From positions 1,250,815 through 1,314,814 of the forward strand of contig CM064691.1 in assembly GCA_032717465.1 (NCBI GenBank): a DNA stretch of 64,000 nt, given 5' to 3'. Below, one piece after another: positions 1-25,475 of the stretch (its first letter is position 1; each line of letters begins with the position of its first letter). The notes under the pieces were generated by a model, which made no database searches, was not told where the DNA came from, and saw only the letters and a program-made list of their open reading frames with translations. A program made the translations under genes and the position numbers. This stretch comes from Coenobita brevimanus. Lineage: Eukaryota; Arthropoda; Malacostraca; Decapoda; Coenobitidae.

Positions 1-14206
<14,206 letters not shown>

Positions 14207-15351
14207 AATCTTGGATGAAATTAACGAACAAGCAATTATCTTCCTCTCCCAGCTCTAATATGCATGAAAAAGTAATTGGAAAAATATCTGGATTCATTTT
14301 CTTGTCCTCCATGACACCCCGCCCTCACGAACTCTACGAACTTTTAAAATCTTGAATTAAATTAACGAACAGACAATTATCTCCCTCTCCCAGTTCCAAT
14401 ATGCAGGAAAAAGTAATTGAAAAAAATATCTGTACCCATTTTCTTGTCCCATATAAAGACAATCAAAACCTTGTGATATATTTCCTCCCGCAGTATTTGT
14501 TTTTAAAGAATGGGAGGCATGGAAAGATTCTTGTGTTTCCTTCCCTGTAAAATTGTTTGTAAATCTGTCCTTGGATATGGGGTCTTCTCCACGTTCTCGA
14601 CGAAGATTTCTCAGCCGTTTTAAAAATTATATTTGCTGTTCCAGACGATGATATTTAATTTAGTAGTGACTGTCTGGACTTGAGGAGTTCCATACAGCCT
14701 TCATGAACACCTTCCTTACTGGGGGTCGTTCGTAACTCGAGTTCAGGCGTCTAAGGATAGCTTAAATGAAACATAACACTAGGCGCAAACTCGGTATTTC
14801 ACCTCTCTTTCTTTCCTAGAGAGTTATAAATCACATGTAACTACCTATGATATCTATAAATATGTATATTCTTGAATAGGATCTCATTTTCTTCGTGAAC
14901 AGAAACAAACTACTGTGTTGGTATTGAGCGTCATGAACTGTCGTAATATATTTCTTTTCTCAGATGCCGGGATATTGTTACATTCATTACACAACCTGAA
15001 CCACCCGCCTGCACGGAGTATGTTGTATAGTCTGGTTAATCACTAGACTTCAGTGCCATAGTTTTTATTTTATTGATGTTATACACGATTATCTTTAGTA
15101 CAGGAGACACTTTTCTGACTGGAGGCGTTAGGTACAGCCGTCAACACTTTCAATATAAGAGATATTGCCGACGGTCACTGAAACTGTAGTTAACATGAAT
15201 GTAATACAACCCAGCTACGTCATCGGATGGAAGGGGTTCATGAACTACAAACCTAACAGTCTCAGGCAAGATTATAACATTAGCTGTGACGCTAAACATT
15301 GTACTAATGTAATGTTATATACCTAGCAAGGTTTTAATGCTGACCACCAGC

Positions 15352-15354
<3 letters not shown>

Positions 15355-15441
<87 letters not shown>

Positions 15442-15480
15442 TGTATATTAGTGTGTGTGTGCGTGTGTGTGTGTGTGTGT
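15355..15480. repeat. Palindromic (CA)n(TA)n(TG)n microsatellite
   Basis: A CA run (15355-15398), a TA run (15399-15440) and a TG run (15452-15479) are arranged so that the whole block can fold on itself. Confidence 0.93.
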
Positions 15481-15491
15481 CGTTCAGTGTA

Positions 15492-15552
15492 AATAAACAG
15501 AAGCTTCGTCATATTCAGTAAGCGTCAGTGTGAAGCCTATAACCGTAATAAA
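15492..15552 (+). promoter_or_regulatory. Candidate poly(A) signals of the SLC5 gene
   Basis: Two exact AATAAA hexamers at 15492-15497 and 15547-15552, the first ones on the plus strand after the stop codon. Position and sequence only; use is inferred. Confidence 0.35.
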
Positions 15553-15868
15553 CGCCATTTTTCTTTCACTCAGACATTCATTAATGTACAGTCTTACAAA
15601 AACCAGTTTCTCAGCATTAAGACGGTAGATCGAGCCTTCATGAGACAACACAAGGAACACTTAGTGAAGACACTGTTACCCTTGTAGTGCAAAGCTTCGA
15701 AGCACAAGTAACAGATGTAATTCGATGTGAAACCCTCGTTAGCACTTCCTTTCAGGCAGGGACAGGGTGTGAGGCTGCACTGAAAGCAGGGCTCAAGCGT
15801 GTACCATTCCCGAACTATCGCGTTTCCTGTTGTGCGTTCACAGAGAAAGCGGGTTTATCCGTGCGGGT

Positions 15869-16498
15869 TTCCGGCGCCGACCTGCGCCAAGAATTAAACC
15901 ACACAAACAAGTGGGGGTGTTCATAGAAGCAGCGGGGTCGAGCGTTTCGGAGCAGGCAGCCTGCTTCAACCCGCTTTCCGGAATCCTCGGACCATTCTTG
16001 CCTGCTCAACCCGCGCGGGTAGACGTGTACAGACTGGCGACGGCGTGAAATTGTGGGGATCGCGACGCGCCAGTAATATGCAGAAATCATTTTTTTCCCG
16101 CCTTTTTTATCAGAATCGGTCACTGTGGATTCAGGATCGGTATGGAAACAAAGATAATAAAATATAAACATTTTGTGATGGAAAGGCTATTAGTTAGTCC
16201 CGCAATTTTCTGCGGGAATAACTAATATAACTCCTTCTTAATAACTCCTTAATAAGATCATAAAAAAGATGGTGATATTCTCCAAGCTGTTCTCTCTTGC
16301 AGTTTATTTCATGTGTTGCAATTTTTTTCCTTTTGATTTTTGGGTGAACACTGTCAAGCAACATGAACTCATCAGACGACGAGCCTGACATCTTCACTGT
16401 ATAAACGTCCCTTTAACGTCGCGTGGGTCGTAGCTGGTTACCTGCTTCCTTTGTGAACACCGACCCGCGCAGGTAACAAGGGCGGGTCGGCGCCGGAA
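15869..16498 (-). mobile_element. PIF/Harbinger-like element, internally deleted
   Basis: A 14-bp inverted pair, TTCCGGCGCCGACC at 15869-15882 and its complement at 16485-16498, brackets 630 bp. Inside, on the minus strand, is the start of a Harbinger-type transposase. The ends have a palindromic core (GGCGCC), so the termini are only moderately supported, and no clear 3-bp target duplication was identified. Confidence 0.5.
16194..16397 (-). pseudogene. Harbinger-type transposase N-terminal remnant
   Basis: A 67-codon frame beginning MKMSGSSSDEF, followed by HPKIKRKKIATHEINCKR and GEYHHLFYDLI. The acidic SSSDE start plus the H-x-IN-x-KR...GEYHHL pattern is characteristic of the N-terminus of PIF/Harbinger transposases and HARBI1-like proteins. 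The DDE catalytic core is absent and the frame stops soon after, so this is a deletion remnant. Confidence 0.6.
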
Positions 16499-16595
16499 GA
16501 GGCGTACCGTATCAGTTGGATGTGCTAAGAGCCATTGATGGTGCACGTACTGAGTTGTTATGCTGCAACAATACTGGATTATTTAGTCCAACATA

Positions 16596-16599
<4 letters not shown>

Positions 16600-16644
<45 letters not shown>

Positions 16645-16755
16645 CTATTATCTATCTATGCATCTATCTATCTATGTATGTATGTATCTGTATCTATCTA
16701 TCTATCTGTCTATCAGTATATATGTATGTATATATCTGTCTATCTATATATGTAC
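16600..16755. repeat. (CA)n followed by (TATC)n/(TATG)n
   Basis: CA run to 16643, then degenerate TATC and TATG tetranucleotides. Confidence 0.93.
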
Positions 16756-18174
16756 AGTATATCATCTGAGGGAAACAGCCAAGAGCTAAGACCTCAAGTC
16801 ACTGCTTCTGAAACTTCATAAAAATCATCCGAGTCATAATTGTAACATTTCATTCACCCTTCACCTCCTTATAGATGGTTAATATTCCATTAATATTCCA
16901 CTATGCATTATATACACAGCTCTGTATAGTTCATATGGTTACACATTTCTAAAAAGCAAAATAAAGTGATTAAAAACGTTAGCAAGTTTCTTTGTACATC
17001 CTTCTTCAGTTTAAGTTAAGTTACAGCTTGTACAGAAATAAATACTAACGAATCTCAGCAGGAGTTACACATGACGAGGGTTGGTGGCACGGCAGGGGTG
17101 GGAAAGGACCAAGACGACCATTTCCATTTGGGTGGGTGGATATGCAGATGTCTTCCTCTATGCAAAGTTTCGTTTTCTTGAGTTTAAAAAAAAAATAATG
17201 ATAATAATAATAATAATAATAATAGATAGGAAGCTGAATACACTGGATAAGAACTGTTTAAGCTCATTTTGTTCGGCCAAACATTGACATCAACCCGTCG
17301 ACGTCCGCACCGATCAAAACAAAACTCCTGATATCGCTTCGCGAGTGCTGGTGTAATGAAGGGTTAGACAGGGAAGAAGGGAGAGAAGTGCAGAGGCGTA
17401 ATACCTTTCCTTTTATCTTTTTTCGAAGATTTTTTTATTTATTACATTAGAGACATTAACGCTGAAGATCCGCCAAGATAAGTTTCCTATTTATGTGACA
17501 GTGGAGGTGTGGATGGGAGGGCAGTATGGGTGAGAGGGTGGGGATGGGCTGGTGGCAGAGGTATGAGGGTGCTGTGGGTGGGAGGGTGGTGGTGATGGGT
17601 GGGAGATGTAGATGAGTGATGTAGGTGGGAGGGTGAAATAGGGGATTGGGTCGTCTAGGTGAATGTGTGATGTAACTCGTATCTGCTGATGTGAACGAAA
17701 AGGCTAATACAGTATTATAAAACAATAGTTAGGAGGGTAACAGACAGGGGAAAGGAAAATGAGGAATGTACAGATGACTGCAGCCGCCAATAACATCCTG
17801 AACCAAATCACATATCGAGAACTGCAAGATCCATTTTATGCCTTTTATTGTGTTTGCCGTCATCATACACACACATTTTAAAAAATGTTTCTGTGTGGAT
17901 GACGGAAAATCACAGCGGTTGCGAGCATTCGCAAATATTATTCCTAGGATTTTTTGCAAGATTATGAACACTCACAAGAACTGATGAGTACACTTAACCC
18001 TTACAGCTCGGATAACTGCCATAGCCATCATGAAACAGGGTCGGGGCAGCTAGGATGATGGCAATAGAATCTATTGCCATCATCTATGGAGTAGATGCTT
18101 TGCATTTCCCGCCACTGTTTGAATTTCTACCAATTTTCTATGGTCCCCAGCGTGTGGCACAGCAATATTGAAGG

Positions 18175-19391
18175 CAGTGTTGCCAACCGCAGGGACATGT
18201 CCCTAAGCCTATGGACTTTTGACTAATTCTTAAGGCGTAGGGACGCAGGGACGCCCTGGCAAAATTCGTCAAAACCTAGGGATTTCGGACATTCATTGAT
18301 AATTAGTATATTTTTCTGCAAGAAAATCTGCAAAGCTACAAAATTTAATGATAAAATATGGCCATTTAGCAGGATCTCAGAGTGATATTCAGAACGAGTG
18401 GGAGGATTTGCCAGCATATTTCAGTGCTGATGAACGAACGTAACCTGCTTCTTAAGAAAAGCTGTGAAGAACTTTGGTTGTATCCTTCCAAACTAAGGAA
18501 TTTTTCAGACCAGTATGTTTTTAGGAACCTTGCTTCTCTAGCAAAGCTCATCCCAACTTTGTCATATTCCACTGCAGAAAGTGAGAGGATCTCTCAAATG
18601 GCAGATGCAAAGACAAAAAAGAGGATTGGGATGGAACCGAAGTTATTAGACTCCTTGTTCATCACATCTAATATGAATTCCAAAGATAAAAAAACTCTTG
18701 ATTTTGCAGAAGAGACTGAACAGAGGCACATGGCACTTCATAATCAACAAACGTAATGATCGCCAAGAGTAAAGTTTTACTGTTTTCTTTCCACTCAGGC
18801 CTGAAGTTAGTAACACTGCTGTGCTGATTATGAATGAAATTTGATTATGAAATGCTGAAAGTGTTTATACTGTTTCATCGGAGCCGATGATAAATATCCA
18901 CATCCAATATCGTACTGCGGCAGGAAATATGACATCGCATTATTTATTTACTGTTCCTCTTTCATACAATGTGTTCCTTGTATTTTCACTTTCATGATCA
19001 TTATGAATAATTAATGAAACAACCTATAGCATTTAAACATATTATCAAGTAAACTATATTGAAAACAAGGTATGTAAACTTTATTTTTTTCTATTCTTAA
19101 TCTTAATTTATAATAGGAATTTAGAGAATTGGACGCATATCCTGTAAAACAAAAAACTTACTTTTCTTGAATAAATATTAAATGTCATTGCGTTCATATT
19201 TCGTTCTCCTGTCTCCATGGAACTTATTAGTTACCTAAGAAACATTCTATGTGCATTTCTTGTGTAAAATAAAGTTTAAGTCATGTAGGGACAAGCATAA
19301 GGACTTCGACTTTTTACGTAGGGACACGTGGGGACTTATCTTTATTTAGGGATATTTGGACCAAAAACGAATTTTCGGGTTGGCAACACTG
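18175..19391 (+). mobile_element. hAT-superfamily transposon, non-autonomous, with TIRs and TSD
   Basis: Left end CAGTGTTGCCAACCGC and right end CGGGTTGGCAACACTG are inverted repeats (13 exact bases then near match). Flanks are ATTGAAGG (18167-18174) and ATTGGAGG (19392-19399), an 8-bp target duplication with one mismatch, the length expected for hAT. The subterminal regions share a GGGACA-rich pattern. The 1217-bp element carries only the C-terminal part of a transposase. Confidence 0.85.
18382..18756 (+). pseudogene. hAT transposase C-terminal (dimerisation) remnant
   Basis: 124 codons ending LASLAKLIPTLSYSTAESER, then ISQMADAKTKKRIGMEPKLL and DSLFITSN. This matches the hAT C-terminal dimerisation region, whose usual form is LPHS.A..ER.FS.....KTK.RN.L....L..LL. 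The N-terminal BED finger and catalytic core are missing; one residue of the ERVFS motif appears deleted (ERISQ). Confidence 0.7.
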
Positions 19392-19729
19392 ATTGGAGGC
19401 TGGTGAGGGTGAGCTATTCCCAAATTTGCCAGTCTTTCATGTGTATCGGGAGGGGTAGGGCTGATGTTTCTTTGATCCCTTGATTCCGATTTATTTACCG
19501 CCGCAAGTGGATGTCTGCTCCCTACCACCTCCACTCTCGACTTGTCTCCCACTTGTGCAGGGAAGGGGATGAGTGAGTGATTAATTGGGAGAGTTTTAGA
19601 GATAAAAGTGTCGCCATTATGAAGTGGAGAGAGGATGTGAGAGAGTGGGAGTTGGGTTACTTCATGTAGTGTAAAGTGACATGTGACGGCCACTACTTAT
19701 TGCCTCCCACCTCCTTCCCATCACTTTTT

Positions 19730-19835
19730 TTTTTTCTTTTAATACATAGCATAAGGAACCAAAGGCCAGGAGCGCGCAAACCATTCCATCCAAGGAAAAA
19801 AAAAAAAAAAAATTCAAGAGCGTACCGCCTAACCT
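19730..19835 (-). mobile_element. 3' end fragment of the APE-type LINE family
   Basis: Reads GGAACCAAAGGCCAGGAGC, the complement of the large LINE's 3' end (bases 55295-55325), next to a poly-A/T stretch. Confidence 0.7.
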
Positions 19836-21092
19836 CGCCATGCACACCACCATCCTTTCCCAGCCAGACATTTCTTGGGTTTGTGAGGAAGTGTGAAGTG
19901 TGGCATATATAGTGCAAATTTCTATATATAAAAAGCGGCATAGACGAATAAAATGTCAGTGAAGAGTGTTTATGAAAGTAATGACTGGTATTTCGTGAAG
20001 TGAAAGTGTAAAAAAATATATAAGCCATAGAAGATAAGGAACGCTACAGATAAGTGTGTATGTATGTTTGTGATAAGTGTTGTGAAGTAAGAAATTAATT
20101 GAATAAGTGTTTTTGAAAATAACGAAAGCGTCAGTGAAGAGAAAAGAGTGTAAGAGTAAGGACTGATAATCATTTGAGTGAATTAAGACTGTAGAAAAAA
20201 TATATATATATCTAAGCAACAGAAGGAAAAAGTAAAAATCAGGCGCTACAATAATCAGCAATTTATATATTTGTGATAAGCTTGTGAAGTAAGAAATAAG
20301 CGTAATTAGTGTTTTTAAAGAAACCTATGAGTGTACGATGGAAAGACCTATGGAATAACTAAAGGGATTTTACGCGGCACAGAAAACGTAGAATGAGTGG
20401 TCTTTTGCGGCAAGTAATGTGTAATAAACCTTGGTATTGTTTTCCTTTCTTTGCCACACGTCCGTTCAAGGGATTCATGCATGCAACAGTGGCAGAGGGC
20501 ATTGGATAGGAGTGTTAGGTGCATGTGGGGCAAGGGAGAGGGTGAGCGAGTGTGTATAGGGCCCAGGTTGTGTGCTGTAGCCATGAACTCAGACTCCTCC
20601 AAACACAGCCTTGAGCAACCCCGAAAACTACCTCCATTCATCTGCCTCCTCAAGTCCTCCATCTAGAGACTTGGTGACAGTTCCAATGGGGAGATGAAGG
20701 ATTGGTGAGTATTCTGATGTTTGAAAGTTCTGTGTGCTCTAATTACGGAACTGTGCTTGAAAACAGTTGATTTTTTTTTTTTTTTTTTTGGGGGGGACAC
20801 TGAGTAAATACCTCTCAAAACCACTGGGCTTTGAGGGTTAAGGATTAAAAAGGGCGATAGATACAGGCCCAGATGTGTGTATTATGACAGTGGCTCATGT
20901 ATACAATTTATTCAAACTTAGTCATAATTTGAATTTGAAATATTAACATCCATTTTGGCATTCATTTCCGCTAAACATATGAATTTAACAGTATCTTTAC
21001 AAACGGTCAACGCAAGATGAGTTGGGCGGGATGTTCGAGCTGCGCATGTGCAGTCGTCGTTTGGCACAATTTTCTGTCCAGGGATCTTTTGA

Positions 21093-21191
21093 AAGGCAGT
21101 GAAATGGCGGGGGACAGGGCGACATGGAGGCGATTTGCTTGTGGCCACCCCATACGGGATTAAGGCTTCTGGCAATAGGTAGATAGATAGG
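21093..21191 (+). mobile_element. GATA-tailed LINE 3' fragment
   Basis: Short copy from GGCAGTGAAATGGCGGGGGA to the GATA tail. Confidence 0.78.
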
Positions 21192-21639
21192 ATCCTCTGA
21201 TTTGCTAGACTGGCACCAACCCAACTCTCAATCCACACCTGAAAATTACCCATGCCGATGTACGCAAAGGTAAAGGGTTCCAGTGCAGGTATTGTAGGGG
21301 TCTGTCCTATATTTATACAGGTACAAATGGGTTAAGTTCCCGATTATGTACCGTATCTACAATTCTCGATAACCTAATGGATGAGCGATGACGACGACCA
21401 TTGTCTCCCTTAACGTCAGGTCGTTTGAAATTGTAGCTTCGAAACGACTGAAATTTGAACTCAGTACAACATTAGTTATTCAAATCTAGCCAAACTATAA
21501 CATAAAGAGTCTCATATCTTGCTGTGCCTTATATAATGGTGTGTTTCTCTGATTTCCTGTCGGTTTGGTTGTGTGCAGCCTAACGGCTTCTTGTAATACC
21601 ATTTTTCTTGTGAATTAAACAGGATATAGAATGGAACAC

Positions 21640-21640
21640 A

Positions 21641-21697
<57 letters not shown>

Positions 21698-21817
21698 CCG
21701 AATGAAATAGTGTGTGCCAAAACTATTCACAAATTTAAGGATATGTATGGTAAAAATGATTTAATACAAGGGACAGTACGAGCTTGACTCATTCCTGTAA
21801 AGATACAGTTAGGTAAG

Positions 21818-21856
<39 letters not shown>
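21640..21856. repeat. Two (CA)n microsatellites
   Basis: CA runs at 21640-21695 and 21818-21855. Confidence 0.93.
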
Positions 21857-22329
21857 TTTTTTAAATTGATCGATTGATTTATTAGATGCAAAAATTCTCT
21901 CCATATTAGCATTTCATTACAGCAGACCTACAGTACGAGTATACCCTGCTCACTTCAACCAGGCGTAAAATTGCCATCCTTCCACCTTGAATGATGCCCT
22001 GTAGCAATCAGTTAACACTATGATGCTAGTCACGAAGAAGTGCTGTGGAAAGTATGTAGGTCCGTAGTATTGTCCTGTTCTGCAGTTCATTGACAGAAAA
22101 TAAGTTACAAAAGGACAGAAAATATAAATAGTCGAACACTCAGATAAATAAAATACTCGTGTCAGGTGGAATGGACTACTAGAGTTGTTCCGACCATGTG
22201 ATGGGCAGTGGTGCTAGCAATACCAGTTTCATGCTTTCCACTCTACGCTGGATACAACCATCTACCGTTAGAGTGAATGTGGTGCTAGAGTTGCCCCGAC
22301 GCTGAGATGGTTACCTTTTATGTGTCATG

Positions 22330-22540
22330 TTTGGTGTATGTGAGTGAGGTGGAAGGGGGGAGAGGGAGGGGGAGGCCGAGGATGCGATGGAGGGATGACG
22401 TGGAGAGGTATATGAGAGAGGGGTGTGTGAGCTGGGGGAGGATAGTGAAATGACTGTGGACAGGGCGACATGGAGGCGATTTGTTTGTGACCACCCTGTA
22501 CGGGATTGAGGCGTCTGGCAATAGAGATAGATAGTTAGTA
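22330..22540 (+). mobile_element. GATA-tailed LINE 3' fragment
   Basis: Starts GTGTATGTGAGTGAGGTGGA and ends in GATAGATAG. Confidence 0.8.
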
Positions 22541-22714
22541 GCCATAACAAAGAAACTGGAGGGACATGGCTGTCAGGTAGTTGAAGGAAACATTTTAATA
22601 TTTGAATTTTAAAACACACTGTACTGGTCATCAACGAACCTCATCGAATTTCATATAACTTTCCCTGCCCATACCATCACCGTACACCAGAGTATTGAGA
22701 TAACCGTAGCATGT

Positions 22715-22830
22715 TTTTGTTTTTTTTCTAATGCAAGGAAGAAGGAACCAAAGGCCAGGAACCCGCAAACCGTTCCAAGAAAAAAACAAAACAAAAACAA
22801 AGCAAAAGAGAGCCGAGTTTAAATTCAATA
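22715..22830 (-). mobile_element. 3' end fragment of the APE-type LINE family
   Basis: Contains AAGGAACCAAAGGCCAGGAA and an A-rich stretch before an AGAGCCGAGTTTAAATTC segment that matches the LINE's last non-coding bases. Confidence 0.7.
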
Positions 22831-22889
22831 CGGACGTTGAGTAGCATATTTGAGGGTGCATGTCATAGAAAACGAGGACTCAAGTCTAC

Positions 22890-23048
22890 CCAATGTCAAA
22901 CTCTTAAAAAAATAGTCAAACAGCGTGTAAGAAAAGGAAATATTGAAAAAGAGAATATGGAAACGAAAAATCGAGTCTATATCCAGTGTCAAACTCTTAA
23001 AAAAACAGTCAAACAGCTTGTAAGAAAAGGAAATATTGAAACAAAGAG
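22890..23048 (+). repeat. Two-copy direct repeat, 95-bp spacing
   Basis: The segment CAAACTCTTAAAAAAAYAGTCAAACAGC...GTAAGAAAAGGAAATATTGAAA occurs at about 22890-22953 and 22985-23048. Confidence 0.85.
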
Positions 23049-23354
23049 TAATGCAGATATCAGTGGTTTATAACTTAGTGCTAAAAACATCAAGAAACAC
23101 AACAAACAGGTTAACAGGTTACTAATACATACACTGGTAAATGACGTGAGCGATGGCCTTACCAAAAAGAAGTTTGCATTATATATGAATGTTGTATACG
23201 GTAAAGTCTATGTTATAATACACCTTTTAAATAATTACCTGTACCTTCTGCTTTTAAGTCCAGTCAAGATTAAAAATAATCCTATAAACACCTTCACGCT
23301 CTTCTCAGCTGAAACAAAATCTCGTAACGGTTTCTAGAATAATTAACTTTTTTT

Positions 23355-23735
23355 TTTATGCATGGAAGAAGGAACCAAAGGCCAGGAGCCCACAAACCGT
23401 TCCTTCCAAGAAAAACAAAAACAAAAACAAACAATTCAAAACAGAGCCAAATTCAAGATCCGTTCATTTCGAGATGCCTGGACACACTGCGTTTGAAAGA
23501 CTGGAGATCGTAGAAGTAGGAAATACAGAGGGAGACAGTTCCAGAGTTGACCTGTTGCATAAATGAAGGACTGGGAGTAACGGTTAACTCTTGCATTAGA
23601 CAGCTGGACAGAAAAGTGATGAAAGTTTGTTGCTAGACGGGTGCTACGTGCCCGTCGTAGAGGTGGAGGAATGCATGCAGACAGTTCAGAGGAGCAGTGA
23701 CCATTGAAGTAGCGATAGAAAAGAGATAAAGAGGT
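23355..23735 (-). mobile_element. 3' fragment of the APE-type LINE family
   Basis: Matches the complement of bases 54940-55330 of the large LINE. It includes the C-terminal codons around the tract decoded as LYLFSIATSMV..LNCLHAFLHLYDG in an overlapping frame, and the 3' end GAAGGAACCAAAGGCCAGGA. Confidence 0.8.
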
Positions 23736-24094
23736 GTCCGGCGAGCAGGTGTGTGTGGTAACATTATAAACACTCCCAGACTCATGAGACTCACATATAG
23801 CTTCCTAAAATCGTTTAAAGTTATCTGGAGTAAGTTTATGAGAGTTGTCCTTACACTGAGAGGGTTATTAACTATGATCCTTTGCAAGAATACTCATAAT
23901 TAAGTAATCATTAGCCATTTTTAAAGCAGGAAGCGACTTTATTAATTCTTTGTTAGTTCCTGTTAGTTTTATTAGACATGGTAAAGGCTTCCCATGTTGA
24001 AGGGTTAACGAGGCCGTGTGACCCACTCCTGTTTGGTAAATTCTCTCCTGAAATGATTGAAATAGTATGGAGATAGCAAGAATAAACTCATATG

Positions 24095-24218
24095 TTGGTG
24101 GTAGTAGTAGTAGCAATAGTAGTAGAAGTAGTAATAACAGTAGAAGCAGCAGCAGCAGCAGCAGAAGTAGTATTAGTAGAAGTAGAAGTAGTAGTAGTAG
24201 TATAGTAGTAGTAGTAGT
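24095..24218. repeat. (GTA)n/(GCA)n trinucleotide repeat
   Basis: Imperfect triplet run; ORFs over it are artefacts. Confidence 0.9.
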
Positions 24219-24228
24219 CGTTGCAGCC

Positions 24229-24441
24229 CTAAACTGAACTGAATGTGAACTCGGTGGACTGCACGCCAAAGCTGTCCTTCTTTTGCAGTTCCACCATCTT
24301 CCTGTCCGGGGATAGGCTAGAAGGAGACTGAGGGGCGCTTGTAACTTTGCATACCCAGGTGTCTCTACCGCTCAAACATGTCTCTGCCACCACCTGAAGG
24401 CGTTCCTCTCGTGCACCCTCTAATAAAGTACCGTATGTGAC
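24229..24441 (-). CDS. Unassigned open frame, possible terminal exon
   Basis: Minus-strand frame of 70 codons and a TAG stop (24229-24231). It begins after a possible acceptor (CTCAATAAG) in phase 0: VTYGTLLEGAREERLQVVAE, TCLSGRDTWVCKVTSAP, DRKMVELQKKDSFGVQSTEF, TFSSV. I do not recognise it. It is phase-compatible with the 3' end of protease exon 5 but lacks the family's expected closing motif. It could equally be part of an unidentified repeat, since a triplet repeat abuts the stop. Confidence 0.25.
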   Translation of the reverse strand, partial: VTYGTLLEGAREERLQVVAETCLSGRDTWVCKVTSAPQSPSSLSPDRKMVELQKKDSFGVQSTEFTFSSV

Positions 24442-24494
24442 CTTATTGAGGGAAATAATTATATGTGGATCACTTCAGTAGTACAGGCATATAT

Positions 24495-24500
24495 AGGAGA

Positions 24501-24568
<68 letters not shown>
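24495..24568. repeat. (GA)n microsatellite
   Basis: About 37 GA units with one interruption at the left end. Confidence 0.95.
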
Positions 24569-24570
<2 letters not shown>

Positions 24571-24624
24571 CGTTGTTTCTGAAGTCCACCTGAAACCATT
24601 CTTAGGTACCGTAGGAAAAGAGGT

Positions 24625-24745
24625 AATGATGGTGATGATGATGATAACAGTGATGATGATGATGAGGAGGAGGAGAAGGATGACGAGTGGTGGTGATGGT
24701 AATGATGCTGAAGATGATGACTGTGATGATGATGATGGTGACACG
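24625..24745. repeat. (GAT)n/(GAG)n trinucleotide repeat
   Basis: Imperfect GAT triplets; strand-asymmetric. Confidence 0.88.
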
Positions 24746-25096
24746 GAACTACACAGAGCAGGATTCAGACATCTTTTTAGTAGTTTCAGTATTTTCCCCT
24801 ACTGTGCATCAAAACATATGAAAGTATGCCCTGCCAATTGTGATGCAGGCTTTCTAACTGGTTCCTATTTATTTCAAAGAGGGAAGACGCGGAAAGTACG
24901 TGTAATTGTTAGTTAATATTCACCACACTGCTTACCTACACATATAGACGACAGAATTGTGTATAAAGTCATTGTCAGCGTGTCCAGATCTTCTTTGTAA
25001 TTGATTTTTAGTTACTGGTGATGTTATGGGCAGAGTGGGTGTCCCTGATGATGCTCCCATTCTCCCACAAGTTGAGATAAACCAGCGTTCATTATA

Positions 25097-25099
<3 letters not shown>

Positions 25100-25139
<40 letters not shown>
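25100..25139. repeat. (GT)n microsatellite
   Basis: About 20 GT units. Confidence 0.95.
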
Positions 25140-25142
<3 letters not shown>

Positions 25143-25319
25143 CCAACCGAATATTTTTACTAGCTTAGTTAAATATGCTTGCTGTAGATAGGGGGCGACC
25201 ACCATCCACTCACCTGATACAGAGCTACAGGTAGGCGACTCGACCCTTACTGACAAGCCACATAGTTTCTTATAACCCGGAAGCATTTATTACGTTGGAT
25301 GGCAGGCCTATATAATTTT

Positions 25320-25475
25320 AAAACCAATTGGACGCCTGGTGGTTTATGGGTTAAGGTGCTCCATTAGACGTGGCCTACAATGATTTACATCCAAGGAATC
25401 GTGAGGGTTTATAGCTCACGTGCTGCCACTCAGGGGCGAGCAGCAAGCCACTTTCACCTTAAATGTTTGGACTCA
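25320..25475 (+). repeat. SINE-like repeat, related to 33185-33315
   Basis: Shares GCCACTCAGGGGCGAGC and the following CA.TTTCACCTTAAATG with CCACTCAGGGACGAGC...TCATCTTAAATG at 33272-33310. A third, weaker copy lies at about 37300-37370. The 5' part (GGCTTGGTGGTACAGTGAG-like in the 33.2 kb copy) resembles a tRNA A box. Confidence 0.45.
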
